DNA of 64,000 nt from NCBI RefSeq assembly GCF_001311925.1, contig NZ_BBCG01000011.1:1-64000 (forward strand), in the 5' to 3' direction. Position 1 is the stretch's first letter; each line of letters opens with the position of its first letter. The stretch comes from Cellulosilyticum ruminicola JCM 14822 (lineage in GTDB: Bacteria; Bacillota; Clostridia; Lachnospirales; Cellulosilyticaceae). The notes below the pieces were generated by a model, which worked only from the letters and a program-made list of their open reading frames with translations, searched no databases and was not told the DNA's origin. Position numbers and translations under genes: made by a program. Positions 26,365 through 36,638 of the stretch are shown here, one piece after another.

Positions 26365-27682
26365 TTATTGTTCTGTCTGAAAAAGTGCTGTGGCAAACGC
26401 TTGAGCATCAAAAGGTTGTAGATCATCTATTTTTTCACCAACCCCAATAAATTTACTGGTACTTCGAAGTTTTCATAGATTCCTACAATAGCTCCACCTT
26501 TAGCAGTACCATCTAACTTAGTTAAAATAATACCACTAATTTCTGCTACTTCTTTGAACAGTTTAACTTGTTGAATTGCATTTTGTCCTGTTGTTGCATC
26601 TAATGCAATTAGAATTTCCTTTTTAGCTTCTGGATATTCTCTTGCAATAATACGTGAAATTTTTTCTAATTCCTTCATTAGGTTTGTTTTATTTTGAAGA
26701 CGCCCTGCTGTATCACAAATAAGCACATCACTGTTACGCGCTTTTGCAGCTGCAATCGCATCAAATACAACTGCGGCAGCATCTGTACCTTCATCATGTT
26801 TAATGATTTCTACACCTGCACGTTCACACCATACTTGAAGTTGTTCAATAGCTGCTGCTCTAAATGTATCTGCTGCTGCTACAAGTACTTTTTTACCTTC
26901 TGATTTATAAAGATGTGACATTTTTCCAATAGAAGTTGTTTTACCTACTCCATTTACCCCAATTACTAAAATAACAGTTGGCCCATCTGGATTTAAAATA
27001 CTTTCTGTTGGTGTTTTTGTTAAGATTGTTGTAATGATTTCTTGAAGTGCTACTTTTAAAGCTTGTGGATCTGTAATTTTGTCTGATTTAACTTTTTGAC
27101 GTAATTCATCCATAATTTTAAGTGTTGTATCTACACCGAAGTCTGCCATAATAAGTGCTTCTTCTAACTCTTCATATAAATCTTCATCAATGTGTTTGAA
27201 ATTACTTAAAACATCTTCTACACCTTTTAAAAAGTTATCCCTTGTCTTAGTAAGCCCACTAATTAAACGTTTCATAAAGCCTTTTTTCTTTTCTACTGGT
27301 GCTACAACTTCTTCTACTTGAGTGTTTTCTTGCTTTGCTTCCACTTCTTCTACTTGAATCTCTTCTACTACTTCTGGATTTTCTTCAGTTTGTACTGCTT
27401 CTTCTGTAGTTTTATCTTGTAAAATTGCTTCTACGGCAGCATTTACTTCTTCAACTTTTGGTGCTCCCTCAGTTTCTGTTACCTTCACTTTTCCTTGCTC
27501 ACCTGATAAGCTTTTCTCGTCTACAGGTGCTTCTTCTTGTTCATCTGAATCTTCTTCTACTTTTTCACTAGGAAGTGTTTCATTTATAGTATCTACTTTT
27601 TCTTCTTGAAGCATACTTCTTGTTTAACTTCTTCTACAGCCTGTGCTTCCTTTTTCCCAAATAATCTTTTAAAAAGTCCCAT
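26365..27682 (-). CDS. ftsY: SRP receptor FtsY (two frameshifts)
   Basis: Membrane-associated SRP receptor GTPase. True start MGLFKRLFGKKEAQAVEE is at 27682 after AGGAGG. One missing base near 27611-27616 shifts into the frame with the long acidic Glu-rich linker (about 25-120) and the NG domain: GVNGVGKTTSIGKM, DTAGRLQNKTNLMKEL, TKLDGTAKGGAIV. A second missing base near 26449-26454 cuts off the end; the next frame gives KFIGVGEKIDDLQPFDAQAF to the stop at 26365. Repaired length about 439 residues. Adjacent to smc and ffh-ylxM, as expected. Confidence 0.95.
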
Positions 27683-27693
27683 TCTCTAGCCTC

Positions 27694-30600
27694 CTAATTA
27701 TTTTTCTTTTGATCCATATAATTACTTGCATCTTCAAGTTCAATTGAAAGAACTGTTGAAACTCCTCGTTCTTGCATTGTTACCCCATATAATGTATGGG
27801 CGCGTTCCATTGTTCCTTTTCTATGAGTAATAACAATGAATTGTGTTTCTTTTGAGAGTTTCTCAAGATAATTTGCAAATCTTAATACATTGGCATCATC
27901 CAAAGCAGCCTCAATCTCATCCAGTACACAGAATGGAGATGGTTTAAGCTTTAAGATTCCAAAGATTAGAGAAATCGCTGTTAGTGTTCTTTCTCCCCCT
28001 GATAAAAGTGTCATGTTTTGCAGTTTTTTACCTGGTGGTTTAGCAATAATTTCTATACCTGATTCTAAAATATTTTCTTCATCAAGAAGTTGTAAGTATG
28101 CCTCTCCTCCACCAAATAACTCTTTAAATACTTCTGTAAAGTTCTGTGCAATAATTGCAAACTGTACTTTAAAGATTTCTTTCATTTGATTCATGAGTTC
28201 ATCAATCATTTCAATTAATGTTGCTTCGGCTTTTTCCATATCTTCTTTTTGACCTGTTAAAAATTCATAACGGGTTTTAGTTTCTTTATACTCTTCTACA
28301 GCGTTTACATTAACGTTTCCAATCTGCTTGATTTGGCCACGCATCTCTACTGAATGTTTTTTAAGTTCTGTAATAGAGCAATCTTCAATTTTGTATTCTA
28401 GGGCTCTATTATAAGTGAGTTCATATTGTTCCCACATAGTATTTCCCCAGTTTTGTTTCTGAATCGCGCTATTTTCTTTTTTATTTTCTAGACGATAGCG
28501 TTCTTCTTTCAGATTACTAAGTTTTTCACTAGCTTTATTAATAATTTCAGCAAGTTTCACTTCTTCTTGTTCCAAAGTTACTTTTTCCTCATCATATTGT
28601 TTCCTTCTTTCAAGAGCTGCCACAATACTTGCTTTATCTTCTTGAATTAATGATTCAATATGCGTATTTTCTTCTAATAAAACTTGTTTCTCTTGCTCAA
28701 ACTTAGCCATTTTTTCTACTAACTGTTCTTGTTTTTCACCTTGTCCATTTAGTGCTTCTTCGATTTCACGGATTTGTTCAAGCATATACTTCATATTTTG
28801 CTCTGTACTTGATAAGCTGATCTTCTTTTCAGTTAATGCATTATTTGCTTCATCTTTTTCTTGTTTTAACTGAGTTAACTTTTTCTCTAATGCTTCTAAT
28901 GCTTCTTCATAATCGCCAATAGTAGATTTTAACTCCTGAGCATGTTCTTTAACATCTTCTCTACCCAATTTAATTTGTTCTAGGTTATCTTCGATATTAT
29001 TTCGTTCTGCTAAAAGCTGTAATTGATTTGTCTTTGTAAGTTTTTAAAGCATGTTCTGTTTTATCCCACTCTAAAGCGTGCCCTTTTATTCTTGTATCTA
29101 ATGCATTAATTTCTAGAGTAAGTGCCTCTACTTCTCTTTTTTCTTCAACTAATGATGTATTTAATGTTTCTAAAATTGTCTTTTCCTTTTGAACTTCTGA
29201 TTGATAGTATACAAATTTTTCATTAGCTTCTTTTAATTCCCTGGCACGTGAGAAAATGTTATTACTTTGATTTTTTGTACTTCCCCCACTTAATGAACCA
29301 CCACTATTAAATACTTCACCTTCTAAAGTTACCAACTTGTATTTATATTGATATTTACGTGCAATATGTGAAGCATTATCCATATTATCAATAATAAGTA
29401 TACGACCTAATAATGAAGAAATAATATTGCTGTACTCTGCTGGATACTTAATAAGTTCATTTCCAAAACCTAAAAATCCTTTTTCTGATTTTAAGCCATT
29501 CTCATTAATTGGCTGACTACTACGTACTGTATCTTGTGGCAAGAAAGTTACTCTTGAAATACCACGTTGTTTCATAACTGTAATCATATCTTTGGCATCT
29601 TTTTCACTGCGTGTCACAATATTTTGAATCACCCCACCAAGAGCTGTTACAATAGCTGTCTCATATTCTCTTGGTACTTCTACAAGTTCACCAACTACAC
29701 CCACAATGCCTTGCCATTTTGTACTATCACTTTTAGCCAGTTTTAATACTTGCTTAACGCTTCCATAGTAGCCTTCATGTTCTTCTTTAATCTGTTCAAG
29801 CCATTTCATCTGACGTTCTGTTTGAATCATATTCTGTGTCATTTGATTGAGTGCTTTTTCTTTTGTAAACTTCTCTTTTTCTATTTCTTGTCTACTTGTT
29901 TCAACTTTTTCTAAACATTCTCTTAAGCTCTCAAGTTTAGTTGAAGCTTCACTTTTTTGTTTTTCAAGTAATTTGCCTTTGACTTCTTGATGCTGAATAT
30001 CACTATTTAATAATGCAATTTGCTCACTAATTTGAGAAAGACGATAGTCAAGCTGTGCTTCCATCCCATCGTTTTTGAAGCTCTGCTTCAAAAGTCAATC
30101 TCACGCATCTTCTGATGTAATTCCTCTTTAGAACTATCAATAGTGCCTTCTAAATCACTTAAGGCCTTAATTAGTGCATTGACTCTTGTTTCCTCTTGTT
30201 CAATAATTGTCATTTTAGATGCATGTTCAATTTCTAAAGCTGTACGCTTTGTTTCAAGAAGTGAAAGACGTTCTTTTTTATTTTGATGATCTAAAACTTG
30301 AGCTTTTTGATCTTCTACAACTTGTCCTAAAAGGGTTTCAATATTGATAATCTTTTCTTCATTAATTGTAATTTGACTTTGTCTTTTTTCTTGTTGTTTC
30401 TCTAAGTTAGAAATCTCACTAATTAAAGTCTCAATATTTGTATATAATGCATCTTTCTTTTGTTTAGACTTTTCTTGTCTCTTTTTAAGTGCATTTTCTT
30501 CTTCTTGTGCATCTTTGATTTGCAGTTCTATTGAAGTAATAAGTTCATTTAATGCTGCAATTTCTTTTTCAATGCATTCAATTTCAAAGATAAATATATT

Positions 30601-31281
30601 TATATCAACTTCTTTTAAACGCTCTTTAAGCTTCAAGAATTGTGTTGTCTTTTTAGCTTCTATAGAAAGTGGTTCTAAACGCCCTTCAATTTCTAAAATA
30701 ATATCTTGTATACGTACTAAGTTATCACGCTGCTTTTCAAGCTTACGTTCTGCCTCTTGACGTCTTACTTTATATTTATAAATTCCAGCTGCTTCCTCAA
30801 ATAATGTTCTTCGCTCTTCTGGTTTAGAACTAAGTACTCGGTCAATTTGACCTTGTCCAATGATTGAGTAACCATCTTTACCAATTCCTGTATCCATAAA
30901 GAGTTCTTGAACGTCTTTTAATCTACAAGTACTTCCATTAATAAAGTACTCACTTTCTCCAGAACGATATACACGTCTTTTTACCACAATTTCAGTATAT
31001 GCAATAGGCACCGCTTGATCTGGGTTTTTAATAGTTAAAGCAACCTCAGCATACCCTAAAGATTTTCGCTTTTCTGTTCCTGCAAAAATAATATCTTGCA
31101 TATTACTTCCACGTAAACTTTTGGCACTTTGCTCACCGAGTACCCATCTAATAGCATCAGAAACATTACTTTTACCACTACCATTTGGTCCTATAACACC
31201 TGTAATACCTTGCGGGATACTTAATTTCACTGCATCTCCAAATGATTTAAAGCCATGTATCTCAACTTTATCTAGATACAT
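27694..31281 (-). CDS. smc: Chromosome segregation ATPase SMC (two frameshifts)
   Basis: About 1190 residues when joined, the normal size. N-terminal head: VEIHGFKSFGDAVKL and Walker A GPNGSGKSNVSDAI. Coiled coil and hinge in the middle (GIVGVVGELVEVPREYETAI, LEGEVFNSGGSLSGGS). C-terminal head: LLSGGERTLTAISL signature and Walker B FCVLDEIEAALDD. Breaks: T4 at 30090-30093 (minus strand) should be T5, and A5 at 29041-29045 should be A4; both repairs restore one frame. It sits between rnc and ftsY as in Bacillus. Confidence 0.96.
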
Positions 31282-31289
31282 AATTCACC

Positions 31290-32012
31290 TCAATTTTCTA
31301 ATTTCTCTAAAGCCTTTTTAGCCGCATCTTGTTCAGCTTCTTTTTTGCTCTTACCGCAGCCTCTACCAAGAATATTTTCTCCATGATACACTTCTACATA
31401 AAATTTTTTATCATGATCTGGACCTTCTTCACCAACAACTTCATAATGAATTGGCACATTACTTTCTTTTTGAATATTCTCTTGTAAAAGCGTTTTATAA
31501 TCTGTATAAAGTGCTTCTAAAGAAGTCATGCCTTCTACTTGACAAATTAAAGTCTTTGTTAAAAAGTCTTTAGCAAGTTCAAAACTTCCTTCTAAGAATA
31601 ATGCACCTGTAACAGCTTCAAAACCATCTGCAAGTATTGATGCACGTTCTCTACCACCAGTCATTTCTTCTCCTTTGCCAAGGAAAACATATTCGCCTAA
31701 CTGGATTGTCTTAGCTGTTTTTGCTAAAGACCCTTCACATACAATACTTGCACGTAACTTAGATAAATCCCCTTCAGGCATTTCTGGATGTTTTTTAAAT
31801 AAATATTCACTAATTACTAAATCTAAAATCGCATCTCCTAAAAATTCTAATCTTTCATTGTCTTTTGTTTGAATATTTCTATGTTCATTGGCATAAGAAC
31901 TATGTGTTAGTGCTTCTTCTAAAATAAGTGGTTTTTTAAATTCATAGCCAATTACTTTCTGCATAGCTTCTACTTTCATTGCTCTTGAAGCTTTATCTGT
32001 CTTTTTAGCCAT
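31290..32012 (-). CDS. rnc: Ribonuclease III
   Basis: Double-strand-specific endonuclease for rRNA processing. The signature NERLEFLGDAILDLVIS is present, with catalytic Glu/Asp. C-terminal dsRNA-binding domain (DYKTLLQENIQKESNVPIHY, GCGKSKKEAEQDAAKKAL). 240 residues, AAAGGAG ribosome site. Upstream of smc by nine bases. Confidence 0.97.
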   Translation of the reverse strand: MAKKTDKASRAMKVEAMQKVIGYEFKKPLILEEALTHSSYANEHRNIQTKDNERLEFLGDAILDLVISEYLFKKHPEMPEGDLSKLRASIVCEGSLAKTAKTIQLGEYVFLGKGEEMTGGRERASILADGFEAVTGALFLEGSFELAKDFLTKTLICQVEGMTSLEALYTDYKTLLQENIQKESNVPIHYEVVGEEGPDHDKKFYVEVYHGENILGRGCGKSKKEAEQDAAKKALEKLEN

Positions 32013-32054
32013 TTGTTTATCTCCTTTATCATTCCTACACTTTGCTATATATAG

Positions 32055-32078
32055 GAAAAGCCCCGCAAAGCGAGGCCT
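32055..32078 (-). terminator. Terminator of acpP
   Basis: GC-rich stem GCCTCGC / GCGGGGC followed on the minus strand by TTTT, just after the acpP stop, before rnc. Confidence 0.75.
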
Positions 32079-32083
32079 AATAT

Positions 32084-32320
32084 TTACTCTAATCCTTTTT
32101 GTTCTTTGATATAATCGACAACATCACCCACAGTAGATACCTTCTCTGCTTCATCGTTTGAAATTTCCATTTCAAACTCTTCTTCAATTGCCATAATTAC
32201 TTGAAAGACATCTAATGAATCTGCATTTAAATCATCAACAAATGATGTTAATAAAGTAATTTCATCCTCTGAAATGTTAAATTGCTCACTAATAATCTGT
32301 CTTACTTTATCAAATACCAT
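32084..32320 (-). CDS. acpP: Acyl carrier protein
   Basis: 78-residue acidic four-helix protein. The phosphopantetheine serine is Ser35 in NADSLDVFQVIMAIEEEF. ATG at 32320 with GAGGTG upstream is preferred over an upstream in-frame start. It follows plsX and has its own promoter and terminator. Confidence 0.96.
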   Translation of the reverse strand: MVFDKVRQIISEQFNISEDEITLLTSFVDDLNADSLDVFQVIMAIEEEFEMEISNDEAEKVSTVGDVVDYIKEQKGLE

Positions 32321-32353
32321 ATTTCTACACCTCATATAAAGATTTATATTTTG

Positions 32354-32382
32354 ATGATATTATATACCTCATTGATAGTCAA
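32354..32382 (-). promoter_or_regulatory. Promoter of acpP
   Basis: Minus-strand TTGACT (32377-32382), 17-base spacer, TATCAT (32354-32359). Sits between the plsX stop and the acpP start. Confidence 0.55.
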
Positions 32383-32384
32383 TA

Positions 32385-33386
32385 TTAATTTGCAGATTCT
32401 GTAAAGTTCATCTTAATCTTTTCAACTAATTGATTTTTAATAAAACCTTCTGTCTGAAGAATTGTGACACAAACTTCTTCTGCTTTTGAACTACCATGAG
32501 TCTTTACTACAAGCCCATTTACACCTAAGAATGGTGCCCCACCTTTGGTAGCATAATCAAATTTACCTTTGATTTCATGAATCCCTTTTTTAAGTAAAAA
32601 TGCTGCTAATTTAGTTTTTAAATTTCTTAGGAATTCTATTTTCAGCATACCTAAAATCCATTTTGCAAAGCCTTCCATAAATTTTAATACAATATTTCCC
32701 ACAAAGCCATCACACACTAAAATGTCTGCTTCACCTTTTGGAATATCTCTTGCTTCTATATTTCCTAAGAAGTTGATACTTTCATCTACTAAAAGTAATT
32801 TATGGGCATCTTTTACAAGTTGATTACCTTTTTCAGCTTCAACTCCAATATTAATAAGTCCTACTTTTGGATTAGGAACTGCCATACACTGTTGCATATA
32901 TACTGTTCCCATACGTGCAAATTGTGCTAGATAGCTTGGTTTTGCATCAACATTAGCACCACAATCTATAAGGAGGGAACACCCTTTTTGTGTCGGAATA
33001 AATGGAGCTAAGGCTGGCCGTTCAACACCTTTTATACGTCCTACAATTAATGTTGCTCCTGTTAAAAGTGCACCTGTACTTCCTGCACTCATGAAGCCAT
33101 CTACTTTTCCCTCTTTAAGAAGCTTAAGTCCTATTACCATAGAAGATTTTTTCTTTTGCCTAATTGCTAAAGTTGGGGACTCTTCCATTTCAATTACTTC
33201 TTCTGCATCTACAATTTCTATTTTGGATGGTTCATATGTAAACGCAGCTAATTTTTCTTTGATGAGTGCTTCTGGACCTACTAAGACTAGTGTAAAGTCA
33301 GCTTTTTTACTTGCTTGTATACAGCCTTTTATAATTTCATCAGGTGCATTGTCTCCACCCATTACATCGATTGCTATTTTTGACAT
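32385..33386 (-). CDS. plsX: Phosphate acyltransferase PlsX
   Basis: Makes acyl phosphate from acyl-ACP for PlsY. Start MSKIAIDVMGGDNAPDE at 33386 with GAGGTGAT ribosome site, then MSAGSTGALL and GVERPALAPFIPT; 333 residues. Upstream is the rpmF terminator, downstream acpP, giving the usual rpmF-plsX-acpP order. No FapR-type operator was seen. Confidence 0.95.
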   Translation of the reverse strand: MSKIAIDVMGGDNAPDEIIKGCIQASKKADFTLVLVGPEALIKEKLAAFTYEPSKIEIVDAEEVIEMEESPTLAIRQKKKSSMVIGLKLLKEGKVDGFMSAGSTGALLTGATLIVGRIKGVERPALAPFIPTQKGCSLLIDCGANVDAKPSYLAQFARMGTVYMQQCMAVPNPKVGLINIGVEAEKGNQLVKDAHKLLLVDESINFLGNIEARDIPKGEADILVCDGFVGNIVLKFMEGFAKWILGMLKIEFLRNLKTKLAAFLLKKGIHEIKGKFDYATKGGAPFLGVNGLVVKTHGSSKAEEVCVTILQTEGFIKNQLVEKIKMNFTESAN

Positions 33387-33428
33387 ATGCATCACCTCTA
33401 TCTTTCTCTATATTGAAATTAAATATAC

Positions 33429-33456
33429 AAAAAGACAGCTAAAAGCTGTCTTTTTT
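33429..33456 (-). terminator. Terminator between rpmF and plsX
   Basis: Stem AAAAGACAGCT / AGCTGTCTTTT with a three-base loop and T run, after the L32 stop. Confidence 0.75.
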
Positions 33457-33462
33457 ATAGTA

Positions 33463-33639
33463 TTAATCTACTTTTACTACAACACGGTTTGCATAAGAAC
33501 CGCAAGCTTTACATACTCTATGTGGCATCATTAATTCACCACATTTTTGACATTTCACTAAGTTAAGTGGAGAAAGTTTCCAATTCGCTTGTCTTTGGTT
33601 TCTTCTGGCTTTAGAAGTCTTTCTTTTTGGTACTGCCAT
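33463..33639 (-). CDS. rpmF: 50S ribosomal protein L32
   Basis: 58-residue L32, starting MAVPKRKTSKARRNQRQANW. It carries an intact zinc ribbon: Cys30-x2-Cys33 and Cys43-x2-Cys46, i.e. the zinc-dependent form. GGAGGTG ribosome site. Between yceD and plsX, the standard position. Confidence 0.97.
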   Translation of the reverse strand: MAVPKRKTSKARRNQRQANWKLSPLNLVKCQKCGELMMPHRVCKACGSYANRVVVKVD

Positions 33640-33659
33640 TTCTACACCTCCTCTTATTA

Positions 33660-34163
33660 CTACTCTTCACTTTGAGGGTGAAAAATATTCTTTAAACCTT
33701 CAAGTCGTGGATCAATTTCTTCATGTCCACAATTACATTGCTTCAAATTTAGATTTTGACCACAAACTTTACAGATGCCTTTACAATCTTCATCATGTAC
33801 CCAGTGCATAGGTAGATTCAAATAGATTGCCTCTGTTACAGCATCTTCTAAATCAATTGTATCAGAAATTTGAATAATGTCTTCTTGCTCTTCACCTACC
33901 GGTAAAGCTGAGTACTCTTGAAAAAGTTCTCCTTCAACAAAACAGTCAAATTCTTCACCACAGCGATCACATAAACGTCTTACTGTTACAGATACATGTC
34001 CTTCTACTAAATAGAGATTATCAACTTTTTGCAAATTTCCCTCTACATCAGCTTCACAAACTTGCATTTTACGTATACCACTAATTCCTTTAAGTGATAC
34101 TTGCTGTTTTCCTTTGAAAGTTACTTCGGACTTTTTTTTAAGTTCCAGGATATTAAGTTTCAT
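33660..34163 (-). CDS. DUF177 / YceD family protein
   Basis: 167 residues, from ATG 34163 (GGAGTG upstream). Two cysteine groups that could bind metal: CDRCGEEFDC and CKGICKVCGQNLNLKQCNCG. YceD homologues lie upstream of rpmF in most bacteria and are linked to 23S rRNA accumulation. An alternative upstream start would place it over its own promoter. Confidence 0.88.
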   Translation of the reverse strand: MKLNILELKKKSEVTFKGKQQVSLKGISGIRKMQVCEADVEGNLQKVDNLYLVEGHVSVTVRRLCDRCGEEFDCFVEGELFQEYSALPVGEEQEDIIQISDTIDLEDAVTEAIYLNLPMHWVHDEDCKGICKVCGQNLNLKQCNCGHEEIDPRLEGLKNIFHPQSEE

Positions 34164-34194
34164 TTTTTTCACTCCATTAAGTAACACTTCTTTA

Positions 34195-34223
34195 AGTATA
34201 CATATTTCGCATGTATTTGTCAA
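34195..34223 (-). promoter_or_regulatory. Promoter of yceD-rpmF
   Basis: Minus-strand TTGACA (34218-34223), 17-base spacer, TATACT (34195-34200); one mismatch to consensus. Begins right after the ackA stop. Confidence 0.72.
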
Positions 34224-34227
34224 TCAT

Positions 34228-35424
34228 TTATTTTGCAGATACTAATCTTACAGCATCTCTTGCAATCATAAGTTCCTCATTTGTAGGAATTAAAAGCATT
34301 TTGATTTTTGAAGATTCTTTTGTTAAGTCTCTTTCAACACCACGGCATTTGTTTTTCTCTGGATCGATTTCAACGCCTAACCATGTTAACATGTTAGCAA
34401 TTTCTTCACGCATAATTGCATTGTTTTCACCAAGACCACCAGCGAAGCAAATAGCGTCACATCCATTCATAATTGTTGCATAAGCACCAATGTAAGATAC
34501 TACTCTATGTTGGTAAGCATCCATTGTAAATCTACAAGCTGGATCACCTGCAACTACACCGTCTTCTATTTCACGGAAGTCACTTGATAAACCAGATAAT
34601 GCATCTACACCTGATTTTTTATTTAAGATAGTATCGATTTCTTTAACTGATAAACCTTCTTTTTCCATTAAGAATGTTACGATAGCTGGATCGATATCGC
34701 CTGAACGTGTACCCATGATAAGACCTGCAAGTGGTGTGAATCCCATAGATGTTTCTACTGATTTACCTCCATCTACAGCACAAACACTTGCACCGTTTCC
34801 TAAGTGACAAACGATAACTTTTGTTTCTTCTACTGGTTTACCAAGCATTTCTGCTGCTCTTTGAGATACATATTTATGTGATGTCCCATGGAAACCATAT
34901 TTACGAATACCATATTTATTGTAGTATTCTTGTGGAATAGCATACATATAAGCTGATTTTGGCATTGTTTGATGGAATGCTGTATCAAATACTGCTACTG
35001 CTGGTACATTTGGCATAAGTTCACGACATGCATCGATACCAAGTAAGTTAGCTGGGTTGTGAAGTGGCGCAAGTTCGCAACATTCTTTGATAGCTGCTTC
35101 TACTTCTTCTGTAATAACTACAGATTCATTGAATTTTTCTCCACCATGAACAACACGGTGACCTACTGCATTGATTTCTTCAGGTTTAACGCAAGCTGTT
35201 TCACCTTCTGTAAGCATAGAAAGCATTTTTGCTAAAGCTACTTTGTGATCTGGGAAATCAACCATAACTTTAACTGAATCTTGTCCTGTTGTTGTATGTT
35301 TGATGAATGATCCATCAATTCCAATTCTCTCGCAAATACCTTTTGCGATTTCAGTTTCTGTCTCCATGTTTAATAATTGGTATTTTAATGAAGAACTACC
35401 GCAGTTTACTACTAATACGTTCAT
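34228..35424 (-). CDS. ackA: Acetate kinase
   Basis: Converts acetyl phosphate and ADP to acetate and ATP. Start MNVLVVNCGSSSLKYQ; blocks VGHRVVHGGEKF, PAVAVFDTAFHQTMP, GTSHKYVSQRAAEM and FAGGLGENNAIMREE. 398 residues. Downstream of pta by 36 bases, so the pair forms the acetate-producing energy pathway typical of fermenters. Codon use is more biased than in neighbours, as for highly expressed genes. Confidence 0.97.
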   Translation of the reverse strand: MNVLVVNCGSSSLKYQLLNMETETEIAKGICERIGIDGSFIKHTTTGQDSVKVMVDFPDHKVALAKMLSMLTEGETACVKPEEINAVGHRVVHGGEKFNESVVITEEVEAAIKECCELAPLHNPANLLGIDACRELMPNVPAVAVFDTAFHQTMPKSAYMYAIPQEYYNKYGIRKYGFHGTSHKYVSQRAAEMLGKPVEETKVIVCHLGNGASVCAVDGGKSVETSMGFTPLAGLIMGTRSGDIDPAIVTFLMEKEGLSVKEIDTILNKKSGVDALSGLSSDFREIEDGVVAGDPACRFTMDAYQHRVVSYIGAYATIMNGCDAICFAGGLGENNAIMREEIANMLTWLGVEIDPEKNKCRGVERDLTKESSKIKMLLIPTNEELMIARDAVRLVSAK

Positions 35425-35460
35425 TATATTTTTACACTCCTTAGATTAATTCTTTGTCTC

Positions 35461-36456
35461 TTAATTATTTTGAGCTTGAACAGCTGTAATTGCAACTACA
35501 CCTACGATATCTTCTGCACTACAACCTCTTGATAAGTCGTTAACTGGTTTTGCAATACCTTGTGTTATTGGACCGTAAGCTTCTGCTTTAGCAAGTCTTT
35601 GAACAAGTTTGTATCCAATGTTACCAGCATCTAAGTCTGGGAAGATAAGTGTGTTAGCTTTACCAGCTACTGCACTTGCAGGCGCCTTTGCTGAACCTAC
35701 AGATGGTACGATTGCAGCATCTAATTGTAACTCACCATCAACTTTAAGTGCTGGTGCTTCTTCTTTAGCGATACGTGTTGCTTCAACAACTTTATCTACA
35801 TCTGCATGTTTCGCACTACCATATGTAGAGTGTGAAAGCATTGCAACGATTGGTTCTTCTCCTACTAATTGTTCGAAGCTTTTTGCTGAGCTTTGAGCAA
35901 TTGCAGCAAGTTCTTCTGATGTTGGATTTTGGTTAAGACCTGCATCAGAGAATACGAATGTACCGTTTGCACCGTATTCACAGTTTGGCACTACCATTAC
36001 GAAGAATGCTGAAACAAGTTTTGTTCCAGGTGCTGTTTTTAAGATTTGAAGTGATGGTCTAAGTACATCAGCAGTTGCATTGATAGCACCAGCTACCATA
36101 CCGTCTGCTAAACCTTGTTTAACCATCATTACACCTAAGAATAATCCGTCGTTAAGAAGTAATTGATTAGCTTTTTCTGTAGTCATACCTTTTTTCTCAC
36201 GAAGTCTAACAAGTTCTGCAACATATTCATCCATTTGTTCGAATGTTGCTGGATTTACGATTTTAGCACTGCTTAAATCTAAACCTTCTGCTTTATCATT
36301 AATAGCTGCTTCATCACCAATTAAGATAACATCAGCAATACCTTCTGCTAATACTTGATGAGCTGCTTTAAGTGTTCTGATATCAGATGTTTCTGGTAAA
36401 ACGATAGTTTTTTTATCGCTTTTTGCTCTTGCTTTAATATTTTCAATAAAAGACAT
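35461..36456 (-). CDS. pta: Phosphate acetyltransferase
   Basis: Acetyl-CoA plus phosphate to acetyl phosphate. 331 residues, the short Pta form. Blocks: TIVLPETSDIRTLKAA, VAGAINATADVLRPSLQILK, MLSHSTYGSAKHADVDKV, and FPDLDAGNIGYKLVQRLA near the C-terminus. Strong promoter upstream; co-transcribed with ackA. Confidence 0.97.
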   Translation of the reverse strand: MSFIENIKARAKSDKKTIVLPETSDIRTLKAAHQVLAEGIADVILIGDEAAINDKAEGLDLSSAKIVNPATFEQMDEYVAELVRLREKKGMTTEKANQLLLNDGLFLGVMMVKQGLADGMVAGAINATADVLRPSLQILKTAPGTKLVSAFFVMVVPNCEYGANGTFVFSDAGLNQNPTSEELAAIAQSSAKSFEQLVGEEPIVAMLSHSTYGSAKHADVDKVVEATRIAKEEAPALKVDGELQLDAAIVPSVGSAKAPASAVAGKANTLIFPDLDAGNIGYKLVQRLAKAEAYGPITQGIAKPVNDLSRGCSAEDIVGVVAITAVQAQNN

Positions 36457-36504
36457 TTAAAAGAACCCCTTTCAATTTATACTTTTAATTCGCCCTCACA
36501 TACT

Positions 36505-36533
36505 ATTATATGCAATGTATCTCGTGTATACAA
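36505..36533 (-). promoter_or_regulatory. Promoter of pta-ackA
   Basis: Minus-strand TTGTAT (36528-36533), 17-base spacer, TATAAT (36505-36510), about 48 bases before the pta start. Confidence 0.7.
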
Positions 36534-36638
36534 GCCCTGATTAGCAATTTATTCTAATTTATTTTTTTGCTCCCTTTATTTTCATCTAACTTTAGGCTAC
36601 AATAAGCACGTATTATCACAAAAGATTGGAGATTTATA

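Noticed and set aside
33387-33428. FapR operator upstream of plsX
   Set aside because: No sequence close to the FapR palindrome was found.
33091-33534. 147-codon open frame on the plus strand over plsX and rpmF
   Set aside because: Antisense to two clear genes, with composition of a shadow frame.
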